From: Bacilli bacterium
Lineage (GTDB): Bacteria; Bacillota_I; Bacilli_A; Izemoplasmatales; Hujiaoplasmataceae
NCBI GenBank assembly: GCA_016935815.1
Contig: JAFGQH010000069.1
Location: 1-34,695, forward strand
DNA: 34,695 nucleotides
Direction: 5' to 3'
In this document: piece by piece, positions 1-9,672 of the stretch
Position numbering within the stretch: the stretch's first letter is position 1
How the letters are laid out: each line of letters opens with the position of its first letter
The notes under the pieces: model-generated
Database searches by the model: none
What the model was told of the DNA's origin: nothing
Seen by the model: the letters and a program-made list of their open reading frames with translations, nothing else
Made by a program: the position numbers and the translations under genes

Positions 1-22
1 AGCAAGTCAGGAGTTCTTAAAC

Positions 23-3000
23 ATGGCAAAAAAGAGCGATATTCTACTAACTGTATATGAAGATTTCAAAGACTACTCCAAGACCTACAATTCCCGTTTA
101 CAAGAGTTGGAACGGGAATTTTTGCATGCTAACAGAGATACTGCTGCTTATCTTCAGGAGATTAATGATCAATACGCTGAACGAGAGAAACTTCTGGAAG
201 AGGAATTTCTTCGAATCGAACGGACACACTTTGAACGAGTCAAAGAAATCAGTCACGAATATGATGACAGATTTGATTTGTTGGAAACCGATATCACTGG
301 TCACAATCTAACTACTGTTGAACGATATGAAGCAGAAGACGATACCTATAATGAAATCCTCAGCCAGTTCGAAGAGCGGAAAGCGGAAGCTTTTAAGAAT
401 TATTTGAACCTGACAAAAGAAACAAATTATCAGATTGATCGTGAAATGCGAGTTCACTCTGATTTCATTCAATCAGAAAATGAAAAGCTTCAATCGAAAC
501 AAATCGAATATCAAGAACTCAATTCCAATTTATCAAATCAATTGTTGTGGACGATGGAAAAAGCAAAGAATGCATTATCCAAACTCAATACTTCTCTTAT
601 TGAAGAAGGTTCGAGTAACCGAGAATATTTATCTGATGTGATTTCGGAGTCCATCGAAAATCTCAATGATTCAAAAACCGCAATGGGTGAATTGTTCAAA
701 TCGACTTCCAGGAAATTCGAAAAGGAACGAGAAATGGTCCGTACCATCTCTCAGGAGAAACGAAAACCACATTCTGATTTGAATCTGCAAATGATTCATA
801 CTTTTATCGAGCAAATCCGAGAAGTTAACCAAAACAAAACCAAATTCGAAGCGATGATCAATCGTGAGTTGGACTTGTCATTATCCCAACTCTATCCAAA
901 AATTATCGAAGCTGATACCAACCAACAAGTTGACGAGTTGAGAAAACTCATTTTACAAAAAGAAATCATTGAAAAAAAGGTCGATTATCTGCGAAACCGC
1001 AATCAATCCATGGCGGACCTTTTGATTTCCAAATATCAAAACGAAATCAAAAAAATCAAGATTGATTCGTTCCGTCGTTCCGAGGAAATCAAATTGGCTT
1101 ACTCTGTTCCGGTCGCATTCTTCCAGAATTCGATTACCGTGTATTCCAATTTTGCCTTCTACCTGAATGAAACCTATGAAGAACTTTCGAATATGCTGAC
1201 GCAGTTCAAAGAGTTCAACCGTCAATACATCGATTACCGAGCGGACTATATCCATACCTCGCAAAAGACGTTTGAGGATTATAAAATCAACCTATTGGTC
1301 AAAGTAAATGATTTGACCACGCAATTGACCGAGTATATTACGCAGATCGACCAAACCTCGAATGAAATCATTACTTTGGAATCCAGCAATCGTTTGGAGA
1401 TTGCTGAAATCAAAAAGAAAATGGAGAATATAGAGGTTTTTGGTGATTATCAGAAATACTTGGCGTCACTTGAAAACGATCAGTACATCGCGATGTTCCA
1501 GCACAATAAGAACATCGAACAAATCCAAATTGAATCCAATTATACTAATAACCTCTTCTCAATCAACAAAGAGGTTCTCTTGCTGAACCAAAACAAACTC
1601 GAATATCAAGAATTCAAGGAATACATGTTGCGTATCGCAGAGCACGAACAAGTGATTCATGAGTTGGCACATCAAAAAAAGAAAGATGAAACCAAAGCAT
1701 TATACCAACAAAAAATCGATCAAGTGTTGGCTCTTAGCAAACTGGCTCACGAACGCATCGTATACAATGCCAAACGGCAAAACTTCGAACACGCTTCTTC
1801 TTACGTTCGATATCTCGAAGACAGTCAAGCAAAACAGGAAATCGGGTCCAAGCACATTATCGAATACATCGGACATGCGCAAGCTTTGATCGATTTGAAT
1901 ATCGAACAAACAAAAACGATTCAAGATTACATCTCCAAAACCACTGATGATCATGCCTATCTGAGAGCGCTTGAATCCAATCGAGAGGATTTACTAAAAA
2001 CCATTGATCGATCCACAGACAAGAAGAATCAGATTTGCTATACCGCAATCTCACTATATGAACAGGAAATCAATGATGCAAACAGTAATTTGGATCATGT
2101 CTTCGAACGTTATTTCACGCTTTTGAAAAACGATCTATTAAAACTTGAGAATCTTGAGGATGATGTAATGTCTCTCTTGAAACATCTCGGATACCGACAT
2201 GAATTATCTGCCGTTATTGATCATGTTTATATGATACAGAAACGACTCGCTTACAAATACCAAAATCCCGCTCTGATCAAACGATTGGAAAGTGAATCGG
2301 TAGCTTTTATGGAGGAATTCTTGGTTCGAAGCCTCCGAACCTTCAAAAATGTCGAGAGACAGAAACCAACACCAATCAAACATCAGAAGAATTATTTGAT
2401 TGAAACCATTTCGATGTTTGAATCCATGCAAACAAAAGCAAAACTGAATCTGGATAGGATTCTAGAACACGCGTCGGCTAATGACCGAGAATTCATCGCA
2501 GCTACCATCAAGAAATCGGATAAAAACAAGACTATCATCAACAAAGAATACGATAAATTGCAATACACTGCTTACCGCTTTGGAACCCATAAGAACAAAC
2601 AACTCCATCACTTGCAGAATCGTTCCGAGCAAATCAATCAAATCTATAAAACCCAAGTCAAAACCATCAACAAAGAATTCCTGGATGGAGTAGCTGAATC
2701 GGAGAAAATCGCCGAGTTTATCGCCAAGAAATATGTACGCATCATCAAAAAGAACGATAAAGAATTGAAACAGATGCTTTCTTTCTTGGAAAAGTTATTT
2801 AAGAATGAGAGAAAATCTCTCGACAAACAATTCGATCAATTCCAGAAAGCATTGGAAACGATCGAAATCACCGACCAAGATGCCCACAAACAGGAATTGA
2901 TTCACATTCAGACATTATATGACAATCGCGACTTGGAAGCATCGAAAACGATCAACCTCTTGGAAACCAAAATCAATACCTTACCGGTCGAGAAAAACAA

Positions 3001-3469
3001 ATACTATTACCAGGTCCAAAAAGACAAACACGCTTTGGTAGCCCAGAAGCGAAGAGATCTGCAGCATCGCTTGGCGGAAATAGAACGGGACAAATTCGTC
3101 AGCAGACCAAACTATTTGGAAGAGATCGAAACCGTCAAGAAACGCTTACCGGAAGATTATATTGCGCTTTACAACCAAATCCAACATCTGGAATTCAATT
3201 ACCTCAACCAATTCGGAAAAATCAATGAGGAATACACCCAGAATTACCGTGATTATTTGTTGAATCAAAGCGGGAACAACGAAATCCTAGAGCGGGGATC
3301 CAGTCTTTATATGCCTTTTGAAAAAATCCAGCAATTCCACGAGAAAATCATCAAAACTTCGACTTCAACGTATCGCGATGCTATCGCCAAAAGCAAAAAG
3401 ACTAGAGAAGAATTAAACAAAGAAACACAGAAATCAAACGAACGACAAAAACGCATCATCAATACCTAA
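23..3469 (+). CDS. giant coiled-coil rod protein A (1148 aa)
   Basis: I do not recognise a family. The product is 1148 aa, almost entirely charged and polar (Glu, Lys, Gln, Asn, Ile, Leu), with long heptad-like stretches rich in E/K/Q from about residue 15 to the C-terminus. It has only one Cys (in NQICY), no signal peptide, no membrane segment and no Walker A/B motif, so it is not an SMC or Rad50 ATPase. A soluble, extended, probably dimeric cytoplasmic rod is inferred. The end is a basic tail (KKTREELNKETQKSNERQKR). The start is set by AGGAG at 9-13, nine bases before ATG. Its stop codon is part of the TAAGGAGG that serves the next gene, so the two are almost certainly translated together. 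No promoter is visible in the 22 bases upstream; the operon may begin outside the window. Possible roles (cytoskeleton, polarity, nucleoid scaffolding) are guesses. Confidence 0.85.
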   Translation: MAKKSDILLTVYEDFKDYSKTYNSRLQELEREFLHANRDTAAYLQEINDQYAEREKLLEEEFLRIERTHFERVKEISHEYDDRFDLLETDITGHNLTTVERYEAEDDTYNEILSQFEERKAEAFKNYLNLTKETNYQIDREMRVHSDFIQSENEKLQSKQIEYQELNSNLSNQLLWTMEKAKNALSKLNTSLIEEGSSNREYLSDVISESIENLNDSKTAMGELFKSTSRKFEKEREMVRTISQEKRKPHSDLNLQMIHTFIEQIREVNQNKTKFEAMINRELDLSLSQLYPKIIEADTNQQVDELRKLILQKEIIEKKVDYLRNRNQSMADLLISKYQNEIKKIKIDSFRRSEEIKLAYSVPVAFFQNSITVYSNFAFYLNETYEELSNMLTQFKEFNRQYIDYRADYIHTSQKTFEDYKINLLVKVNDLTTQLTEYITQIDQTSNEIITLESSNRLEIAEIKKKMENIEVFGDYQKYLASLENDQYIAMFQHNKNIEQIQIESNYTNNLFSINKEVLLLNQNKLEYQEFKEYMLRIAEHEQVIHELAHQKKKDETKALYQQKIDQVLALSKLAHERIVYNAKRQNFEHASSYVRYLEDSQAKQEIGSKHIIEYIGHAQALIDLNIEQTKTIQDYISKTTDDHAYLRALESNREDLLKTIDRSTDKKNQICYTAISLYEQEINDANSNLDHVFERYFTLLKNDLLKLENLEDDVMSLLKHLGYRHELSAVIDHVYMIQKRLAYKYQNPALIKRLESESVAFMEEFLVRSLRTFKNVERQKPTPIKHQKNYLIETISMFESMQTKAKLNLDRILEHASANDREFIAATIKKSDKNKTIINKEYDKLQYTAYRFGTHKNKQLHHLQNRSEQINQIYKTQVKTINKEFLDGVAESEKIAEFIAKKYVRIIKKNDKELKQMLSFLEKLFKNERKSLDKQFDQFQKALETIEITDQDAHKQELIHIQTLYDNRDLEASKTINLLETKINTLPVEKNKYYYQVQKDKHALVAQKRRDLQHRLAEIERDKFVSRPNYLEEIETVKKRLPEDYIALYNQIQHLEFNYLNQFGKINEEYTQNYRDYLLNQSGNNEILERGSSLYMPFEKIQQFHEKIIKTSTSTYRDAIAKSKKTREELNKETQKSNERQKRIINT

Positions 3470-3478
3470 GGAGGCCAA

Positions 3479-6409
3479 ATGGCGGACAACGACAAACTGG
3501 ATCGGTTTGACAACTTCAAACAATACGAAGACAAACTAAAAATGGCATCCGAGAAAGAACAGAAACTGTTTGAGGATTTCCATACATCGATCCAAAGCCA
3601 TGCCAAGAGTCACAAACACACGACTCTGAACAATCTTCATGAAGTCGAACAATCACTATCCGAACTCAAAGAAAAAGCTGAGTTGTTGAAAGATAGTGTA
3701 TTTTTCCATGAAGAAACCGTCATCGTCGACCGTCAAGCCATCATCTCCCAAACGGAAGATCGCATTCATGAGGAAAACCGCAATATCCTCCACTATGAAT
3801 ACGGCCAAGCCGGAGAACGTATCGATTCCTTGGATTATCTGAACAAAGCTTTGATACAAATCAAGTATAACTACTTCGATCGTTTCAAAGACCTCTATAC
3901 CAATCAAATTTTAGACTATAACGATCTCTATCAGTTCTATCAGGACAAAGCATCAGAATTTGATCAAATTCTCAATCATTATCAAGAAGAAATCCTTAAG
4001 TCATTCCAGGAATTGGATAAAGAAATCACCGACATGGATGACCGTATCACCTTCTTGATGCAACAAAAGAATCTCAAACTCAATGATGTCAATCACTTCT
4101 ATCAACGCGAAATGAACTACTTCTTGGACAACCAGTTCACCTTCTCTTTGGATACCGATCCGACTTCGCCAGCGATGCGTTCTTTGATTGCTGACAAGAT
4201 TTCCCAACTAGACACCTTCAAGCAGCATCTCTTGGATCAGGAAATCAAAGTCAAGGAAATCCTCCAACAAGAGTACAAAGAACTCTTTGACAAGACCGTG
4301 GATCGTATGCTCAAACGCAGAGGAAACGAATTGTTTGAAAATGTCGACTTCTTCTATTCTCCCGATAAATTCATCCGACAGATGAAAGCCGATATCGCAG
4401 AGGCCGAAGATCAAAATTTCGTCACTTTGAAACATCTTATCAACAGGTACAACAAAGCAATCCATTTCAAAAGAGAAATCAAGGACATCAAAGCGAAAGC
4501 CAAAAAAATGACTCGTGGTTTCCTGAATATGAAAAAACAAGTATATTTGGAATATCAAAAAGAAAATCGAAATTTGATCTTCCAAATGGAGAAGTATTAC
4601 AAACTCTACATCGAGCTCCTAAAAATCGATCCATTCCTCGCTCAAATTATCGGTGACAATTCCACGAAAATCGTCAAAGACGAAATCAATTTCCTATCCA
4701 TTTTGCAGATGAACAAGGAACACCGCATCAATGTCAACTTTGATATCAAAACCTTGAAATTGAAACAACAGATCAACGAGGTGGAAAGCAAATTGGCATA
4801 TCAAAGTGAGAAATTGATGATCGAACAAGATATGAATATCTTAGGCACACTACGGGATATTCAGCTGTTCTTCTCAGAAAACCAAGGAAACTCCGCTTTG
4901 ATCTACAATTCTCTTTCCAAAGAGAAACTGTCGATTGAACGATTGGAGTCGGCAGTCAACTATCACTTGGAGTATTTGGTCAAAGAAAGCAATCTAAACC
5001 GGAAATTCCTATCTATGATTACGCAGGTTCTGGAATCGGACATACGCGATCAAGAATCCCATAATATCCGCACCGTTGACGCAACCAGCAAAATCAAACT
5101 CGCTCTCAAGCAGTTTGATATTTTAGCCTTGCACTACACCACATTGTATGAGAACGAAAAACGATTCTTGGTATTACAGTCCAACCGTGTTTCCGAAGAA
5201 TCCAAGATCAACAATGAATTCATTCTGACGACATTTGAAAACCAGATGCGGTTTGCCGGGGAACAATTGATGCTGGCAAACGATGAATACAAACTCCGAG
5301 TAGAATCGATTATGAAAGCTTTCGACGAGGAACGAATTTACTATCAGGATATTGTCAAACATAGAATAAAAGGCTATCAAGAGCGAGAAAAGAACATCTC
5401 TGACGAATATCAAGCAAAGCTCTATTATGATACTTTCATGGTTCAAGAACTCGAGGACAACAAGCAGATCAAAGCATACGAAAAACAGATTGAGCAAAAC
5501 AAAAAAGTACATGACGGATTGATCTTGAACATCGAAAAACAAATCGCTGCAGACAATCAAATCAGTGATGCAAGACGCAGACTTCGAGAACTGGATGCCC
5601 ATTTGGAAGTCGCACTTCAAGATGCCGAAACCATTCGTCAAGATACGATCGACGAAATGACAGAACTTTATGAAGACGCCAAAAGCCGATTTGAATCTTT
5701 GAAACCATACTTGGAAAACAAAGTCAATATTCTCGATCCAACCTTCTATCGCTCATTGGAACGAATTCAAGAACGGCATGCAAAAAAAATCAAAGCAGCG
5801 GAACTGGAACTCGATGAAGCAACAAAAGATCTTCTTCAGAATTATCTTGTCATCTTCTTTGAAGAACAACCGCATATCGACAAAGAACTCTATTTGTCGC
5901 AAATCGAACAGCTCCAAGAAGAACGGGTCGTCCTGCAAGAGGAGTATTCCAAGAACATCCAAAGGGTCGAACTCAATCATTCCGTCAAAATGGAAGATCT
6001 CGATCGAGAACTAAAGGATATCTACAATAACATCGATCATTTGCGAACCACTGTACTCAAAGCCGCTGAAAAGGAAATCGATCTCAAAAAAATCGAATTG
6101 GATACATTGGATAAGCGGTATGAGAGCGATTATCAAAAGAAAACCGCATCCTTCCAGACCGAGATCAATACACTGACATCCGAATACAACACCTCATTGA
6201 TTGAAAATCAACGCTATTACACCAATTTAAGTGATGCTTTCAATACCATCCTGAAAACCTATCATCCATATTTGAAAGCAGCCCAAAACAACAAAGTGAT
6301 CAAACAAGTCGTAAAGACCAATGAAAAGCGGATGGAACGCAAAAAAGCCAGAGAAACAAGAGAACTCATCAAGAACAGCAAACAACCAAATTACATACCA
6401 GAACAATAA
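3479..6409 (+). CDS. giant coiled-coil rod protein B (976 aa)
   Basis: No family recognised. It is a 976-aa partner of the preceding rod, with the same look: no Cys that I can find, no membrane span, no nucleotide-binding motif, long E/K/Q-rich helices throughout, and a strongly basic C-terminal tail (KTNEKRMERKKARETREL). ATG follows AAGGAGG (3468-3474) by four bases, and that Shine-Dalgarno overlaps the upstream TAA, so expression at fixed stoichiometry with rod A is likely. Both proteins have an aromatic patch shortly before the basic tail (SLYMPFEKIQQFH in A, RYYTNLSDAFNTIL in B), which hints at ancient paralogy, but I could not align them convincingly by eye. The gene ends just before a strong bidirectional terminator. 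A structural filament or a heteromeric scaffold is the simplest inference. Confidence 0.85.
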   Translation: MADNDKLDRFDNFKQYEDKLKMASEKEQKLFEDFHTSIQSHAKSHKHTTLNNLHEVEQSLSELKEKAELLKDSVFFHEETVIVDRQAIISQTEDRIHEENRNILHYEYGQAGERIDSLDYLNKALIQIKYNYFDRFKDLYTNQILDYNDLYQFYQDKASEFDQILNHYQEEILKSFQELDKEITDMDDRITFLMQQKNLKLNDVNHFYQREMNYFLDNQFTFSLDTDPTSPAMRSLIADKISQLDTFKQHLLDQEIKVKEILQQEYKELFDKTVDRMLKRRGNELFENVDFFYSPDKFIRQMKADIAEAEDQNFVTLKHLINRYNKAIHFKREIKDIKAKAKKMTRGFLNMKKQVYLEYQKENRNLIFQMEKYYKLYIELLKIDPFLAQIIGDNSTKIVKDEINFLSILQMNKEHRINVNFDIKTLKLKQQINEVESKLAYQSEKLMIEQDMNILGTLRDIQLFFSENQGNSALIYNSLSKEKLSIERLESAVNYHLEYLVKESNLNRKFLSMITQVLESDIRDQESHNIRTVDATSKIKLALKQFDILALHYTTLYENEKRFLVLQSNRVSEESKINNEFILTTFENQMRFAGEQLMLANDEYKLRVESIMKAFDEERIYYQDIVKHRIKGYQEREKNISDEYQAKLYYDTFMVQELEDNKQIKAYEKQIEQNKKVHDGLILNIEKQIAADNQISDARRRLRELDAHLEVALQDAETIRQDTIDEMTELYEDAKSRFESLKPYLENKVNILDPTFYRSLERIQERHAKKIKAAELELDEATKDLLQNYLVIFFEEQPHIDKELYLSQIEQLQEERVVLQEEYSKNIQRVELNHSVKMEDLDRELKDIYNNIDHLRTTVLKAAEKEIDLKKIELDTLDKRYESDYQKKTASFQTEINTLTSEYNTSLIENQRYYTNLSDAFNTILKTYHPYLKAAQNNKVIKQVVKTNEKRMERKKARETRELIKNSKQPNYIPEQ

Positions 6410-6412
6410 AAA

Positions 6413-6445
6413 AGATGCTTGCAACACGCAAGCATCTATTTTTTT
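6413..6445 (+). terminator. bidirectional terminator between rod B and deoB
   Basis: A perfect 10-bp stem, AGATGCTTGC / GCAAGCATCT (6413-6422 and 6428-6437), has a 5-nt loop and is followed by ATTTTTTT on the + strand. On the - strand it is followed by a T-run as well (A-run at 6408-6413 on +). It therefore serves both convergent operons. Confidence 0.93.
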
Positions 6446-6452
6446 ACTTATT

Positions 6453-7631
6453 CTACTCCAGCATGGACAAATAGCTGGTTCCGTATTCGGTTCCCTTGAG
6501 ATTGAAGTTATCGGCAATCGTAGCGCCGATATCCGCAAAGGTTTCTCCGATCGGAAGCATCCGCCCTTTGAAATCATGTGCATAGATAAACCAAGGAATA
6601 TATTCTCTGGTGTGGTCTGTCCCATGATGAGTCGGATCGTTTCCGTGGTCGGCTGTCACCATCAACAAATCATCTTTATTCATATGGTCGACAAAGACCT
6701 GAAGATCCCTGTCAAATTCTTCCATAGCCTCTTTATATCCTAGAGGATTTCTCCGGTGTCCATATTTCGCATCGAAATCGACAAGATTGATGAATGCGAG
6801 TCCGGTGAAGTCTTTTTTGATGAGTTCGGTCGTGATCTCCATTCCATGGTGATTGGATTGAATCGAATAGTGGTCGGTGATTCCCGATCCATTGAAGATA
6901 TCGCGGATCTTTCCAACAGAAATGACATCGAATTTGGATTCTTCCAAGACATTAAGAACTGTTTTACCGGTTGGATTCAATGCATAGTCATGACGATTTG
7001 GGGTTCTCGTGAATCCGTCTTTTGGATTTCCGACATATGGTCTTGCGATGATCCGCCCGACGCGCCATTTTTCCTGTAATGTCAATTCTCTGACCTTGTG
7101 ACAAATGTCATAGAGTTCTTCCAGTGGGATGATTTCTTCATGTGCTGCAATCTGCAAAACTGAGTCAGCACTGGTATAGACAATCAAGTCACCGGTCTCC
7201 ATTTGATGCGGTCCGAGATCCTTGATGATTTCCGTACCGGATGCGGCGATATTGCCAACGATTTTTCGTCCCGACAGTTTTTCGATTTCTTGTAATAAAT
7301 CATCTGGAAAACCAGTGTCTGTAAAGGTCTTGAACGGTTTGCTGGTCTTGATGCCCATGATTTCCCAATGTCCTGTCATGGTATCTTTTCCATTGGAAAT
7401 TTCTGCCAGCTTCGTGGTGTTCGCTCTTGGTTGATCTACTGGCGGTACTCCCAAGATATCGGTCAAGTTTCCATAACCGAAAGAACCAAGCAAAGGAAGG
7501 TGGACTCCTCCGGTTGCTTTGGCAAGATTTCCGATTGTGTTCGATCCCAGATCATCAAACTTCGCTGCGTCAGGCAGTTCGCCGACGCCTACCGAATCGA
7601 TGACGATTAAAAATACGCGTTTAAATTTCAT
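6453..7631 (-). CDS. deoB: phosphopentomutase DeoB
   Basis: Interconverts ribose/deoxyribose 1-phosphate and 5-phosphate in nucleoside salvage; a cytosolic Mn-dependent member of the alkaline phosphatase superfamily. The 392-aa length is normal. Visible motifs are the N-terminal metal site VFLIVIDSVGVGELPDA (Asp12), the segment GKDTMTGHWE (about 81-90) holding the Thr that is phosphorylated in characterised homologues, FTRTPNRHDYALNP, and the C-terminal metal ligands VTADHGNDPTHHGTDHTRE. ATG overlaps the xerD stop by four bases (ATGA), with GAGGAA just upstream, indicating translational coupling. The XerD-DeoB order matches ripX-drm of Bacillus subtilis. It is the last gene of the hemW-xerD-deoB operon. 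Confidence 0.97.
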   Translation of the reverse strand: MKFKRVFLIVIDSVGVGELPDAAKFDDLGSNTIGNLAKATGGVHLPLLGSFGYGNLTDILGVPPVDQPRANTTKLAEISNGKDTMTGHWEIMGIKTSKPFKTFTDTGFPDDLLQEIEKLSGRKIVGNIAASGTEIIKDLGPHQMETGDLIVYTSADSVLQIAAHEEIIPLEELYDICHKVRELTLQEKWRVGRIIARPYVGNPKDGFTRTPNRHDYALNPTGKTVLNVLEESKFDVISVGKIRDIFNGSGITDHYSIQSNHHGMEITTELIKKDFTGLAFINLVDFDAKYGHRRNPLGYKEAMEEFDRDLQVFVDHMNKDDLLMVTADHGNDPTHHGTDHTREYIPWFIYAHDFKGRMLPIGETFADIGATIADNFNLKGTEYGTSYLSMLE

Positions 7632-8542
7632 AATGATTCCTCTTTTCCACCAGATCTAGGATGTTTCAATTCATATTCCTTCTGGATGTGTTTTTTCGTG
7701 ACATGGGTATAGATTTCGGTCGTCATGATATCTTCGTGTCCTAGGAGCTCCTGAACACTTCTGAGCGAGGCTCCGTTTTCCAAAAGATGGGTCGCGAAGG
7801 AATGCCTCAGAGTGTGGGGAGACATGTTTTTCTTGATACCTGCTCTGTCTGCAATCGTTTGAATGACCTTATAAAAGCCGATTCGGCTCATTTTGGTACC
7901 GTTCTTGTTTAGAAACACGACCTCTCCTTCTTTTGGTGAGAGTTTGGATCTCGCTTCGATCAGATAGGTTCTGATGGCGAAGATCGATTGTTCTCCCAAA
8001 GGAACGATACGCTCTTTGTTTCCTTTACCGGTGATATTGATCAAATTCATATTCAGATGCAGATCCGAGATTACCAGATCCAATAATTCAGAGACTCTAA
8101 GTCCTGATCCATACGCTAATTCTACCATAGCAACGTTGCGTAAATCAAGTGGTTTGCCCGAACCTTTGGCGGCTTCGATAAAACGTTCCACTTCTTCAAT
8201 ATTGAGTACTGTTGGCAGGTTCTTCGGTGTGACGGGTTTTTTGACTTTGGCAATGACATCCCGATCAATGATGTTTTCCGATAACAAGTATTTGTGGAAC
8301 GAATGGATTGATGAGATTTTACGAGTGACGGTTTTCGGACTGACTCTTTTCCTTGCCAAGGATCGGACAAAATTGTCAACATGCTTTTTTTCGATTTGAT
8401 TCATATCATTGAATTGATAGTTTTTTTCGATGAATTCCAAGTACTCCATCAAATCCCGTTCGTAGGATTGAATGGTATTCTTGGCTAGGTTTTTGGTAAT
8501 CTTTAAATAATAGATATATTCCTTCAAATTGACTCTGTTCAT
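7628..8542 (-). CDS. xerD: tyrosine recombinase XerD
   Basis: A 304-aa tyrosine recombinase of the XerC/XerD type, which resolves chromosome dimers at dif. The N-terminal SAM-like core-binding domain covers about residues 1-90 and the catalytic domain about 110-290. The full catalytic set is visible: Arg149 (GSGLRVSEL), Lys173 (GKGNKER), His243 and Arg246 (HTLRH), His269 (LGHE) and the nucleophile Tyr278 (IYTHV). XerD is preferred over XerC because deoB follows, as with ripX-drm in B. subtilis; XerC or a single-recombinase XerS-like role cannot be excluded. Its ribosome binding site overlaps the hemW stop codon (TAGGAGG), so hemW, xerD and deoB form one tight operon. It is a housekeeping enzyme with no sign of a mobile element nearby. 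Confidence 0.93.
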   Translation of the reverse strand: MNRVNLKEYIYYLKITKNLAKNTIQSYERDLMEYLEFIEKNYQFNDMNQIEKKHVDNFVRSLARKRVSPKTVTRKISSIHSFHKYLLSENIIDRDVIAKVKKPVTPKNLPTVLNIEEVERFIEAAKGSGKPLDLRNVAMVELAYGSGLRVSELLDLVISDLHLNMNLINITGKGNKERIVPLGEQSIFAIRTYLIEARSKLSPKEGEVVFLNKNGTKMSRIGFYKVIQTIADRAGIKKNMSPHTLRHSFATHLLENGASLRSVQELLGHEDIMTTEIYTHVTKKHIQKEYELKHPRSGGKEESL

Positions 8543-8551
8543 AGGGACCTC

Positions 8552-9661
8552 CTAAAACAATTCCAAAAAGATTTGATTGGATACCATCATTCCCTTTTTG
8601 GAGAAATACAGACGTCCATCCCGAGAAATCAGATGCTTTGTCTTGATGTATTTCTTCAACCCGGGGTATTCTTCTAGAGGATTTTTACCAAATCGGTCGA
8701 TATAGTTTGACATAAGGATCCCTTCGGTTTTTCTCAATCCCATCAACAAGAATTCCATCGGCCCATCAAAGGGTTCTACTGTCCGTTCGAATAAGCCATC
8801 TGTTATCGTTCTGATATAATCGGAAATCTTTCTTGGATTTACAAATCGGGAATTCGTATACTGTGATGCGGCTGCCATTCCGATGCCGAGGTATTCTTCC
8901 AAATCCCAGTACAGTAGATTATGCTTTGAGAAATGGCAGTTTTTCGAGTAATTTGAGATCTCGTATTTTTGATATCTCGCATCTGTAAGAGTCTCCTCTA
9001 TCCACTCCTGATATTCGGCAACGATATCTTCGTCGATTGGCATGAACTTATGTTGTAAGATATCATAATGTAATTTTGTATTCTCTTCTATAATAAGAGA
9101 GTAATATGAGATATGAGGTGGAAGAGTTCGCAACAAAAATACCAAATCCGCTTCTACGTCTTCTTGGGTTTGACCAGGGATCCCGTAGATGAAATCGAGA
9201 TTATAATTGCTTATTTTGCTCGATTCAATCAGAGAAATGGCTTTCAACACATCCGCTTGGACATGGGTTCGATTGAGTTCCTTCAAAAGTCGGTCATTTG
9301 TGGTTTGGACTCCAAGACTGATTCGATTCACACCATAAGAAGTAATGAGTTCAAGAAGATCCTTCGAGATGTCATTTGGATTCGCTTCGATGGTCCATTC
9401 TTGAATTTGTTCCAAAGCAATGGTTTCAGAGATGGTCTTAAGAAGGCTCTCCAACAATTTCGGATCGAGACTCGATGGAGTTCCTCCCCCAATATATATG
9501 GTCTCCAAATTCGAATAATCCGATCTGTAATGAACAAGCTCTTTTAACAGCGTATCGATATATCGTTCTTTAAGTTCATCCTTAGCGACGAGTTTCGCAA
9601 AATCGCAATAAGTACAGATTTTGTCGCAAAACGGAATGTGTATATATAATCCTTTTATCAT
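8552..9661 (-). CDS. hemW: radical SAM heme chaperone HemW (CPO-like)
   Basis: A 369-aa radical SAM protein of the HemN/HemW family. The cluster motif is C12-x3-C16-x2-C19 (FCDKICTYCDF), followed by GGGTPSSLD (about 58-66), the SAM-binding segment EANPNDI and the C-terminal HemN domain with FLLMGLRKTEGI. The CxxxCxxC spacing, without the additional fourth cysteine of true HemN, and the length both fit HemW, the heme chaperone, rather than coproporphyrinogen dehydrogenase. ATG lies behind GGTGAT. The promoter region carries an 18-bp perfect palindrome about 12 bp upstream of the start, a likely operator. It is the first gene of the operon with xerD and deoB. Many database entries call this family oxygen-independent coproporphyrinogen III oxidase. 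Confidence 0.92.
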   Translation of the reverse strand: MIKGLYIHIPFCDKICTYCDFAKLVAKDELKERYIDTLLKELVHYRSDYSNLETIYIGGGTPSSLDPKLLESLLKTISETIALEQIQEWTIEANPNDISKDLLELITSYGVNRISLGVQTTNDRLLKELNRTHVQADVLKAISLIESSKISNYNLDFIYGIPGQTQEDVEADLVFLLRTLPPHISYYSLIIEENTKLHYDILQHKFMPIDEDIVAEYQEWIEETLTDARYQKYEISNYSKNCHFSKHNLLYWDLEEYLGIGMAAASQYTNSRFVNPRKISDYIRTITDGLFERTVEPFDGPMEFLLMGLRKTEGILMSNYIDRFGKNPLEEYPGLKKYIKTKHLISRDGRLYFSKKGMMVSNQIFLELF

Positions 9662-9672
9662 TGTATCACCAG

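Noticed and set aside
5174-5641. A 155-codon open frame on the - strand inside rod B
   Set aside because: It is the complement of a coiled-coil region (E/K-rich codons read as Phe/Leu); no start signal and no family resemblance.
23-6409. SMC/Rad50-type chromosome protein or phage tape-measure gene
   Set aside because: No Walker A/B or signature motif, no hinge or membrane segments, and no phage genes in the neighbourhood.
7628-8542. Integrase of a mobile element
   Set aside because: All residues and the deoB neighbour fit housekeeping XerD; no attachment repeats or cargo genes are seen.
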